Source: G963665975 sp963665975
Lineage (GTDB): Bacteria > Bacteroidota > Rhodothermia > Rhodothermales > Bin80
Assembly (NCBI GenBank): GCA_963665975.1
Contig: OY762508.1
Coordinates: 2,480,001 to 2,544,000, forward strand
Length of the DNA stretch: 64,000 nucleotides
Direction of reading: 5' to 3'
Shown: positions 1 to 8,297 of the stretch, piece after piece
How the letters are laid out: each line of letters begins with the position of its first letter
Numbering within the stretch: the stretch's first letter is position 1
Position numbers and translations under genes: made by a program
Notes under the pieces: model-generated
Databases searched by the model: none
What the model saw: only the letters and a program-made list of their open reading frames with translations
Told to the model about the DNA's origin: nothing

Positions 1-92
1 TCGCCCCTCTCCGAGTAGGTCTGGGAGTCGTCGTTCCAAGTGGTGATTGCGACGCCATCGGGCAAGGATGGGGTGATCAGGTATTGCCCCAG
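1..92 (-). pseudogene. Fragment of an AcrB-type RND efflux pump gene
   Basis: Read on the minus strand, this stretch encodes a peptide ending in SLPDGVAITTWNDDSQTY. It matches the periplasmic part of the complete RND pump at 13648-16842, which has ALPDGVGITIWNDESQAY at the same place. The similarity stops at about base 90, close to the end of an IS256-type transposase. The rest of the gene may lie outside the window to the left, so this could be a pump cut by the IS or an isolated remnant. It is a different copy from the complete pump, since the residues differ. Confidence 0.7.
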
Positions 93-122
93 AGTCAGTT
101 GATTTAGTTCGTTCGTAAACGG

Positions 123-1381
123 TTAGAGGTGGACCGTTGTTGACGTTGACATATGTTCGTATATAAAAACCGCACGCAGCTTTGGCAGATACTCGGCATT
201 CGGAATCCGATGCAGCTTTGGTTCTATCTCCGTCAACGCCATCGCCATCCAACGATGCAGCTGGTCGGTGTTCACCCACCGTTTCACGTTGCGCAACCGG
301 TCACCGATGCGGCTATTCAGATTCTCCATGCAATTGGTCGTCCGAAGGCTTTGCCCCAGCTCCCCGGCCACTCCGAGGCGTTGCAGGGTAAGCGTTTCCT
401 CCATCCCCTCCATCAGACTGTTGGCCGCCAAGTTGTTCCAACCCGCCAGATCTGCGTGGATGTCCAACAAGGCCTGTTTCGCCTTGTGGTAGTCCGGTTC
501 CCGGTAGGCTGTCTGCAGACGCTGTCTATATCGCCGCTGATCCTCTTTTTTTTTGAGGTGACCGACTACATTCTCCCGCTTGTGATAGCAACACCGCTGG
601 ATTTCCACGTAAGCGCCAAACACATCCTTGACCGCCTTCGAGAAGCCTTTTGCGCCATCTATCATGCACAATAGCCCTTGATCGAAGCGTAAGCCGCGTC
701 GAATTAGATCTTCCTGCCTCGGCATTCTCCGACGATGCCTGTACAAAATCCAACACGACCTTCTCGCCCGTGCTGAACCCCTTGCACACAATTATCTGAT
801 GCTCACGGAAGTGTTTCCCGTCCAGCCAGATACCCACAAAATCGTACGCGTCAAAACGACGTTCCTTGAACGCCTCCAGCGCCTGTTTCGTATGCGCAAG
901 GAACGTGCGTCCCACCGTAGAGGCACCCATCCCGTAGCTGTCAAAAAACGTCCTGGCCACCTGCTCGTAATTGCGCTGACTGATACCGAGCATCAGCGTC
1001 ACCGACAGACGTTCGGCATCTCCCTTCCATTGCCGCATCGTTCTGTAGGTCTCCAGCGGACGCTCCTGGTTTGTGTTCCGATCCCGTACGCGTGGAACCC
1101 TGATCGGGACGCGTTCCCCTTGCAGACGCACCGAACCCGCATTACTGCCCCATCGCACGTAACCACTGGGATGCCCTTTGTCTCGGCTCCAACGCGCCCC
1201 GCAGAGCCCCGCAGAGCCCGGTCACCTCGTCTTCCAATGCTGACTCGGCCAACCACTTCTGCAGGGGTCCTATGGCCTGCAACGTCTCCATCTTGGCGTC
1301 TGCACGGCTCACATGGAAGGCCTTCATTAACGCATTGAACCCTTCTGGAGTCGATGCAACAGATCGGGATGGTTGCTTCAT
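123..1381 (-). pseudogene. IS256-family (mutator-type) transposase, two frameshifts
   Basis: Three overlapping minus-strand frames together make one IS256-family DDE transposase of about 400 residues. The N-terminal part (starting at 1381, MKQPSRSVAS) shifts frame near 1150. The middle part carries the first catalytic Asp in WLDGKHFREH and shifts frame near 725. The C-terminal part carries the second Asp in MIDGAKGF and the Glu in TTNCMENLNS. The catalytic residues are all present but spread over separate frames, so no full-length enzyme is expected unless the breaks are sequencing errors. The element separates the RND fragment on the left from a group II intron on the right. Confidence 0.9.
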
Positions 1382-1416
1382 ATCGTGGGGTACGGGTTGT
1401 GGTGGTATGAAGGTAT

Positions 1417-2250
1417 GTGTGTCCAGCGAAGGCTGGTGTGTTTCGGCAGGAGTCAGTCCTGCCAGAGTAGTAATCAGAAGCTCTGTAGCTTGGGTAGCAT
1501 GGAAGCGGGAGACCTAATTCATGAAGCCTACCGACAAGGCCTCCGTAAGGGAGGTTGCGAGTCATCGGGCCATAACGAAAGTGAACGCAGAGGTGGCCTC
1601 GTGAATCTGTTCCAAAGGCCGAGCCCTCATGCCTTGGGCGAAGGCAGCATGGAAGGTCGAAATCTGATTGACACGGCCGTTCCACTTTGGCGGGGTGGTA
1701 GCGATGGCACGATGACAAGGACACACCGAGCAACTGGAGAAGCCCTCCTCGCCCCGGCGAGAAATTGCCGGTGCAAGGTACGTGCTATAACCGGCAGCAC
1801 CGGGAAATGCACGGAAGGTGAGCGGGTGGCGGAGCGGCGTGTAGTAGCGACGAAGCGGGGTAATGCCTGCAGAGCAAAGACGCCGCACTGTTGGTACGTT
1901 CTTTTTCAACAAGGGAGGCAGAGATGACATGACAAAGGCATCTATCAATCTGCAGGACCTGCGGAGGAGGATATACCTCAAAGCCAAGGCAGAGCCAGGG
2001 CATCGCTTCTGGGGCATGTACGTGCATGTCTGCAAGACAGAGTCGCTGCAGGAAGCCTATCGCATGGCCAAGCGCAACGGAGGTGCCCCGGGCATCGACG
2101 GACAGACGTTTGCGGCTATCGAAGAGGCGGGCGTGCAGCAGTTTCTGGAAGGCATACAGCAGGAACTTGTCACGCGGAGCTACCGGCCTGCGCCATTGCG
2201 TAGGAAGCAGATACCCAAGGGTGGGGGCAAGTACCGCACGCTGGGTATTG
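1417..2250 (+). mobile_element. Group II intron, 5' part, 3' end missing
   Basis: The sequence starts GTGTGTCCAGCGAAGGCTGG, which fits the GUGYG 5' end of bacterial group II introns followed by a CCAGC/GCTGG stem. About 500 bases of structured, non-coding sequence follow, then an intron-encoded reverse transcriptase gene. Intron similarity ends in the reverse transcriptase near 2250, so most of the coding region and ribozyme domains V and VI are missing. The intron sits immediately upstream of the IS256 transposase start. A second 5' fragment with the same type of beginning is at 17102. Confidence 0.65.
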
Positions 2251-2285
2251 TATCTATAGTCAGTCAGGTTTTGAGGCGTTCTTAA
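1929..2285 (+). pseudogene. ltrA: Group II intron reverse transcriptase/maturase, N-terminal fragment
   Basis: From the ATG at 1929 the frame encodes the start of an LtrA-type protein: an early helix region, then NGGAPGIDGQTF (reverse transcriptase block 0) and RSYRPAPLRRKQIPKGGGKY followed by RTLGI (block 1). These are hallmark motifs of group II intron reverse transcriptases. Homology stops at about 2250 and the frame ends at 2285 in unrelated sequence, so only about 110 of the usual 400-500 residues remain. The catalytic YADD block is absent. It cannot support retromobility. Confidence 0.85.
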
Positions 2286-2345
2286 CGGGTTGTCTTCGGG
2301 TGAGACTGTCTGGCTATAAGGCCCAAGAGGAGCAAGCGCTCCGTT

Positions 2346-2720
2346 GCGGAGCCTGTTCGGAAAACAAGTCCACCGCCTGGCGCTTGTGCATACTGCAGTG
2401 TGGTTTGAACTCCGGCAGTCGCATGTGTTGCGGCTGTCGGAGCGTGCTTTCTCGAATCACACCGTTAAGCGCCATCGGCTCAGTACGCGTTCCGCCAGAC
2501 GAAACGATAGTGGAGGCCCGCGAACTCGTTACTGTCATGCCCCAGAGCTCGACCAAATGAAGAAACCGCAAGCTTTGAGATGCACGCCATGCCTTGCTCT
2601 CGGAGGCTTACTTTTGTCTCGTCGGTCAGAGGTCGCCATCATATGAGGCCATTGCGAGCCTGTTCGGAAAAGCGATCGCTCGCCCGACGCTCATGCATGC
2701 TGAGGAGTGTTTTAGGCCAC
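2346..2720 (+). repeat. Two diverged copies of a GAGCCTGTTCGGAAAA sequence
   Basis: GAGCCTGTTCGGAAAA occurs near 2349 and again near 2652, each followed by a looser match over about 40 bases (…GCTTGTGCAT… and …GCTCATGCAT…). The second copy lies about 185 bases before an IS110-type transposase. The arrangement could mark two nested or related IS110 left ends, or a duplicated target. Between the copies there is no recognisable gene. Confidence 0.5.
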
Positions 2721-2834
2721 CACCAGGATGAGCCTGCATACAATACGCGCACATGAGCGACTACCCGCAGATGGGTAGCGTTTCGGGCAGGAGACCGACA
2801 AGACAATACCAATAATCTGCCTCTTGAGCAACCT
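2650..2834 (+). ncRNA. Candidate IS110 bridge-RNA region
   Basis: This non-coding stretch lies directly upstream of an IS110-type transposase, where elements of the IS110 group encode the bridge RNA that pairs with target and donor DNA. It contains at least one clear hairpin (CTACCC-GCAGAT-GGGTAG at about 2762-2779). The assignment rests on position and folding potential only; the guide loops could not be identified by eye. Confidence 0.35.
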
Positions 2835-3835
2835 ATGCACACAACCCCCAAGACCTTCGCAGGCTGTGATACAGCCAAAAACAAGGTCGATGTCGTGCGT
2901 CGTACGGCCACCGGAAAACTGGCGCATCGCACGTTCGAGAACACGACCGCAGGCCACAAGAAGCTTGTACGGTGGCTGGGCAAGGGCCCGTACGCGTCGT
3001 GGTCGAAGCCTCCGGCGCATACAGTCTGGATCTGGCGTTAGCCTTGCACCAGGCCGATCGTATTGCCGTCATGGTGGTCAATCCGCGCGCGATCAAGGAT
3101 GATCGTCGCTCGAAGATGGAGCGCTCCAAGACGGACAAGGTGGATGCGACCATTATCTGCGACTACGCTTACCGCATGGAGTTCGTGCCGTGGCAGCCTC
3201 CTGCAGAGGAAGTGCTTGCACTGCGTCAGATCGTGCGCCGGATCAACACGTACGTGGATGAGCTGACGGCCACGAAGAACCGTCTGGAGGCCGTATCGGC
3301 TTCCGCCACTACGTGCCCTGTGGTCACCAATGATCTGGAAGTCCACATCCGGCATCTGGAGCGCCGTATCGCCGAATTGGAGAAGCAGGCTATGCGACTT
3401 GTGGAAGGCGCGCCTGCGTTATCAGAGACCTTTGCGAGGCTGACCAGTGTGCGGGGCATCGCCACACGCAGCGCCCTCCAGCTCATGGCAGAACTGTTCA
3501 CGCTGCCGGAAGGGCTTACCGTCCGCCAGTGGGTTGCCTATGCCGGTCTGGACGTACGAGGCTACACGTCGGGCGCCAGTGTCCATCGACCACGGCGCAT
3601 CTCTCGCGTCGGCAACCCCCGCATACGGCGCGCACTCTACATGCCGGCCCAGGTGGCCATCATGTACGATCCGCATGTGGGCGCATTCTACGACATGCTG
3701 ATAACCAGAGGAAAAAAGCCAATGGTGGCTGTCGTGGCCGTGATGCGCAAGCTGCTGCACGCCATCTACGGCATGCTCAAACACGGGATGGACTTCGACG
3801 GATCAAAGTTCTATTTGGTAGCCAAAACCACTTGA
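2835..3835 (+). pseudogene. IS110-family transposase, one frameshift
   Basis: The N-terminal RuvC-like part begins at 2835 with FAGCDTAKNK (first Asp). The frame breaks near 2975 in a G-rich run and continues in another frame with VVVEASGAYS (Glu) and TDKVDATI (Asp). The C-terminal Transposase_20 part has the serine-containing YAGLDVRGYTSGASVH segment and a conserved NPRIRRALY. Total length would be about 333 residues, normal for the family. The break separates the first catalytic Asp from the rest. It may be decay, a sequencing error or, less likely, programmed frameshifting. Confidence 0.9.
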
Positions 3836-3968
3836 CATTGAAGAGAGTGTTTTCCGACGATACGTGATCGCGTGGTGCAGGGAGCACTGAACGGAAGTTT
3901 GTCAATTTGAGAATTTGAAGAGACAACAAGTCTCTTATTAGTCGAGATTTACGAAAAATGCGGTTTCG

Positions 3969-5163
3969 CTATGTCACTACACTTTTGTGTGGGCGCTGCG
4001 TGCGCTCCTTTTTCGTGTAACGGTGCGGCTTAAGCCCCATGATCTGCGCAATATGCCGCCGTAGCGGGCTCAGATCCGTGTCCTGCTTCAGCAGGATACA
4101 CCGGTCTTTCGTTTCCGGCAGCACCGTCGTGATCCGATGCCATGCGTTGAGCTCGAACTGAAGCGTGCCCCAACTGCTGTGGATGCCGTATTGCTTCAGT
4201 TTCGTCCGAATCAGCTGCACCGCGTGATAGGCCAGCACCGACAAGAAGAGATGGGCCTCGATCCGGGCGTCCTTGCTATGGTAGATCGGACGCAAGCCCA
4301 ACTCTGATTTCAGGGAACGAAACGTGCGCTCTATCTCCGTCAGCCGCCAGTACGTGCGTACGACGCGTTCGAGTGACCAATCCGTGTGACTGGTGCTCAG
4401 GACATACCCGCCGGAGGCCTTCGTCTGCGTCTCGTACGCCGACTCGTGCGTGCAGATCACCGCCTTGGCGTGCGTGCTGTCCGGCTTCTTGAGCACCCGC
4501 ACCTTGTACTGATAGGAAACCCGCTTGTGCTTTTCCTGCAGCCGACCCACCTTCAACTGCACCTTGGTATGGTCCTTCATGCACTTGGGTATGGAAAGAC
4601 CCGCGTGCAATTTTTCGATCGCAGCCACAAACTTCGCCCGCTTGTTCTCCCGGATGCGGTCACCGGTGGCCTTCCGGGCCTCACTGTGCACGTACACCCG
4701 CAGGACCCCGTCCTGATTGGACAACTGCCATGCTCGGACGGGACGGGCGCCTTTGGTGTCCACATCCGCTTCCCGCTCCGGAGGCGCTGGCGTCTTGGTG
4801 CGCGCTACGCAAATCCAGTCCAACCGCTGCTCTTGCAGGTACGCGATGTTCGCTGCAGTTGCAATACCCGCGTCCATGATAACGGTGGGACAGGCGCCGT
4901 CGAGCTTCTCTATGGCCTGCTTCAGCGTGTCCGGTTCGCTGGCGTTGCCGGGTAATATCTCCACCGTGCGCGGGAAGCCCGACGCATCCAGGGTCAACGC
5001 CAACGTTACCAGCGGACAGTCCGTTCGTTTCTCTTTGCTGCGCCCGTACCGCAGGAGTTCTCCTTTCTTGCGCCCGGTGTAGAAGCTGTTGGTAAGATCA
5101 TAGAACAGGATCGTTTCGCGGAAGCCAAACAGCTCCTTGGCATTGCCATACAGACCATCGATG
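3969..5163 (-). pseudogene. IS1634-type (IS4-like) transposase, N-terminus missing
   Basis: The minus strand encodes the C-terminal roughly 400 residues of a DDE transposase: ILFYDLTNSFYTG (first Asp), TVIMDAGIATAAN (second Asp), YWRLTEIERTFRSLKSELG (Glu). It is clearly related to the complete transposase at 8384-10198 but is not the same element. Similarity ends at about 5163 and the frame then runs antisense through a Rieske oxygenase gene, which produces a long but false N-terminus. About 200 N-terminal residues are gone. The break coincides with the loss of the Rieske gene's own start, so one rearrangement probably damaged both. Confidence 0.88.
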
Positions 5164-5165
5164 AT

Positions 5166-6249
5166 CTGCCGCCCTACCCCGAGGGGTGGTACTTCGTCGT
5201 GCACCGCAAGACCCTTCTCGACAAGCGGCTGATCGAGAAGACCTGGATGGGCGAGGACATCGTCGCCTGGTGCGACGACGAGGGTCGCATCTGCGTGGCC
5301 GGCGCATACTGTCCGCACCTGGGGTCGCACCTGGGACCGACTGTCGGGGGCATGGTGCGAGATGGCTGTCTCGTGTGTCCTTTCCACGGTTCCGAGTTCG
5401 ACGCGACCGGACAATGCGTGGCCGTGCCCCATGCCCCCGCTCCCAAAGCCGCGAAGCTGGAGGTCTACGAGACCACCGAGATCCTCGGGATGGTCTTCGC
5501 CTGGTGGGGCAGCGGCGGCCGTGCGCCGCAGTGGCACCTTCCCGAGGAGCCGCCCACCGGCACGGACTGGAGCAGCCTGCGTTCCACGACGCTGCGGTTC
5601 CGGGGCCATCCGCAGGAAACCGCGGAGAACTCCGTGGACCTGGAGCACCTGGACTACACGCACGGCTATCACGATGTTGAACCGACCGCTCCCGTCACAA
5701 TCGACGGCGCCTATCTGAAGAGCTGCTTCGACTTCAAGAACGTCCGCACATTTGATCAACATCCACTCCGAGGTCTCGGCCGTCACCCACGTCCACGGGT
5801 TGGGGTTCTCGTTTGTCGAAATCCACGAAAAGACGGTCGATATGGATGCGAGAATGTGGGTCCTCGGGACGCCCGTGGCGGAGATGCAGCTTGAGCTGAC
5901 CCTGGTCACCCAGGTACGGGAAATCCGCAAGCCGGGGCAATTCTTCGCGGGCCTCGGGTTCCTGCCCGTGCCGCTGCGCCACAGGCTGATGAGTCGCTTT
6001 TTCCTGTCGGAGGAGAGGCGGTTCGTCCTGCAGGATATTGTCATCTGGAACCGCAAACGGTACAGGGTGCCGCCGCGACTCTCCCGGGCCGACGGCCCGA
6101 TCGGAAAGTATCGCCTGTATTGTCGGCAGTTCTATCCGGAGATGTGGGGGAAGACGGCCGGAGGGGCGCGACGCCTCGCGCTGACTCCGGTGGACGGTGC
6201 ACCGGGCGGCAAAAGGACAGAGCATCGGATCGCTGAAAAGACATCGTAG
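5166..6249 (+). pseudogene. Rieske-type oxygenase, start lost and frameshifted (copy 1)
   Basis: Homology to the intact gene at 22460-23527 begins at PYPEGWYFVV just inside the transposase junction; the first ten or so residues and the start codon are missing. The Rieske cluster motifs are intact (YCPHLG and CPFHG), as is the mononuclear iron motif ENSVDLEHLDYTHGY (D-x2-H-x4-H). Near 5750 the frame shifts; the second part resumes with INIHSEVSAVTHVHGLGFS and runs to 6249. The family resembles cholesterol 7-desaturase-type and sterol C-4 demethylase-type Rieske oxygenases. The gene converges on the sterol methyltransferase gene 50 bases downstream. Confidence 0.88.
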
Positions 6250-6301
6250 ATGGCCCTGGCCAAGAAGGGCTCGACTGCGCCGGCGCCCACTCTGCCCGAA
6301 T

Positions 6302-7387
6302 TCAGACCTGAAGGGGTTTGCGGGCCAGGAAACAGTACAGCGGCGTGAAGATACCCGTCTTGCCGCCCGCGACGTACGCCTCCGCGGTTCGATCGAGGAG
6401 CCGAACGACTTCCGTCGAGCCATTCGGAAAAAATCGCAGTACCTCGGCCAGCTTCGATCCCGCGATGATCGCCTTGCGGCCCCACGGAAGCCTTCGCAGG
6501 GCGTTCCCCAATGTCCCGTGGCGAATCTCCATTGGTTGATACCAAGGCGTGGAGGGTCCCTCCTGGACGTCCCAGTCGCTTCCCTCCATGACCTGAAATC
6601 CCGCAGCTTCGAGCGCGTGATTCACTTCCCCGAACGTGGCGATGTCGTGCAGCGCAATACCGCGCATGAGATCCTGCTTGACGGCCCGGTGCCGTCCGTC
6701 CGTCGGATCGAACCGGTCCGTCAAACACATCTCCTGACCCCAGAACAGGGCACCCGGCTTCAGTACGCGGAATATCTCCGCGAAGGCGCGTTGCTTGTCC
6801 TGCGCATGGCACGTTGACTCTATGGCGTAGCCATGGTCGAAGGTGTCGTCCTCGATGGCGCTCATGTCCATGAAGCTGCACGTCTTTAACTCCACCAGAT
6901 GATCGAGCCCCGCCTCGGCGTTCAACCTCTTCGTCTCCGCCAGCTGGATCTCATTGATGTTGATTCCCACGACCCTGACGCCGGCCTCACGAACGACACG
7001 GCGCAACGGGCCGCCGATACCGCAACCAATGTCGACCACCGTCATGCCCTGTTCCAACTCCAACTTGGAGATCATCGCGCGCTGGTGCCGGACCTTGGAC
7101 TCCTCGAGACTTTCATTGGGGTTGAGGGGCGCGAAGTGCAGGGATTCGCCCCAGCCCCACACCATGAAGGCGTTGCAAAGATCGTAGTAGTCCCTGACCG
7201 TTTCCGCGTGGTCGTAGCCGCCCGCGCCTTCGGCCTCCGGCACCGCCCGGTTGACCCAGCTGTCGAAGTGCCGCACGCGATGCGCGATGCCCGATCTCCG
7301 GTACCCATCCCACAGCGCTTTCGACAGTTCGCCCAGCCGTATTCCGGGGCGCTTCAAGCCAGCAATTCTAAGTTTCGATTCTTCCAT
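6302..7387 (-). CDS. Sterol 24-C-methyltransferase homologue (Erg6/SMT family)
   Basis: This is a SAM-dependent methyltransferase of 361 residues, starting at MEESKLRIAG. It shows the sterol methyltransferase signatures: sterol-binding region I with VWGWGESLHFAP (about 76-87), SAM motif I VVDIGCGIGG (117-126), YAIESTCHA (187-195), then PWYQPM and the SMT C-terminal domain ending in GGKTGIFTPLYCFLARKP. Yeast Erg6 has equivalent segments at every one of these places. The family transfers a methyl group to C-24 of a sterol side chain; the actual substrate here is unknown. It converges with the broken Rieske gene. Family assignment is firm, substrate is inferred. Confidence 0.88.
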   Translation of the reverse strand: MEESKLRIAGLKRPGIRLGELSKALWDGYRRSGIAHRVRHFDSWVNRAVPEAEGAGGYDHAETVRDYYDLCNAFMVWGWGESLHFAPLNPNESLEESKVRHQRAMISKLELEQGMTVVDIGCGIGGPLRRVVREAGVRVVGININEIQLAETKRLNAEAGLDHLVELKTCSFMDMSAIEDDTFDHGYAIESTCHAQDKQRAFAEIFRVLKPGALFWGQEMCLTDRFDPTDGRHRAVKQDLMRGIALHDIATFGEVNHALEAAGFQVMEGSDWDVQEGPSTPWYQPMEIRHGTLGNALRRLPWGRKAIIAGSKLAEVLRFFPNGSTEVVRLLDRTAEAYVAGGKTGIFTPLYCFLARKPLQV

Positions 7388-7567
7388 GGCACAATAGGCT
7401 CTGTTTTGCGGTATGACGACCACATGTGAGTCGCCTCGGGGGATTTTGGGAGGCTGGGACGGAAAACGGGGAGCCAAATTGGAGGTACCACGAATTTGCT
7501 CCAGAGACACGACCGCCTTCCAGGCATCTGGAATCATCGTTTTTCATGGTTCTACTCTATTGACAGG
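7388..7567. other. Upstream region of the methyltransferase gene
   Basis: A short intergenic stretch between the methyltransferase start and a transposase remnant. An in-frame upstream extension of the methyltransferase is open to 7537, but family similarity begins after the Met at 7387. I see no clear promoter. Confidence 0.4.
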
Positions 7568-7890
7568 TTAGGTTCTGGCAACGGCAGGCTGCAACGGAGG
7601 GGGATGGTGAACCAACATACTCTTCCAGAGACTGCGCCAGTCGGGAAAACAGAACATGGTTGTAACAGCCCGTAACTGTTCAAAGAAATCGCGTCGCGTC
7701 TGGTAGGATTCTCGGCATTGCTTCCACAACCCTTCTACACTGTCGAGCACTGCATGCAGGGCAAAGGCCAACAGGTTTATGGTGGCCAACATATTGGCCA
7801 GCCCGTTGTTGCCATGACCGAACCCAAGTTCGTCATTTTCGGGGTTTCTCTTAGCTGGAAAGAGTAAAAACAAGACATACTGGCCAATTT
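7568..7890 (-). pseudogene. C-terminal fragment of an ISNCY-like transposase
   Basis: The minus-strand product includes FGHGNNGLANMLATINLLAF and a tail with FCFPDWRSLW. Such HG-N-LA-LNLLAF ends are typical of the C-terminus of one group of DDE transposases, often filed under ISNCY. Only about 105 residues are left. The fragment is cut at about 7890 by an inverted-repeat end at 7894, and the rest of the gene is missing. Confidence 0.6.
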
Positions 7891-7893
7891 TTT

Positions 7894-8210
7894 GGGACTT
7901 ATAACCCTGGGTGAACAAGACCTCATGTGAACTCGATCTCAAGCTGTGAGGATGGAAGACTGGTGAACCGGTCTCTATATTCTTGCTCAAAACCCGTTCC
8001 ACCCGCAAGCTCCATGGCTTCGGGCGACGGAAACCCATAGAACGACCACAAATCAAACCGCAATTCCGACACCATTACTAGCCCGGTCGTGTCGATAGGG
8101 ACACCATGGATGCATGCGCCAGATGGGGGCGGAATACCGGAGCCCTTGGGGAATTTGAAATTGCGCGTCATATGCAACGGAGGTCGTGTTCACCCAGGGT
8201 TATAAGTCCC
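7894..8210. repeat. 317-bp unit bounded by 30-bp inverted repeats
   Basis: Bases 7894-7923 and 8181-8210 are inverted copies of each other with one mismatch; each begins GGGACTTATAACCCTGGGTG from the outside. The inner 257 bases hold a short minus-strand reading frame (7923-8177) with no recognised family. It may be a non-autonomous element, or the facing ends of two related IS copies; the right repeat overlaps the restored end of the ISNCY-like transposase at 10195-11424. Confidence 0.7.
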
Positions 8211-8297
8211 AACTTTTTGCCTCCATTTTGGGCCTTTTGCCCCCATTTTAGTCCAATCCTGTGAATATATAATGAAATAGGACGGGTCAGGGTCGAT

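Noticed and set aside
5164..6056. Long minus-strand extension of the truncated IS1634 transposase through the Rieske region
   Set aside because: This part is antisense to a clear Rieske gene and has no transposase similarity; the real remnant ends at about 5163.
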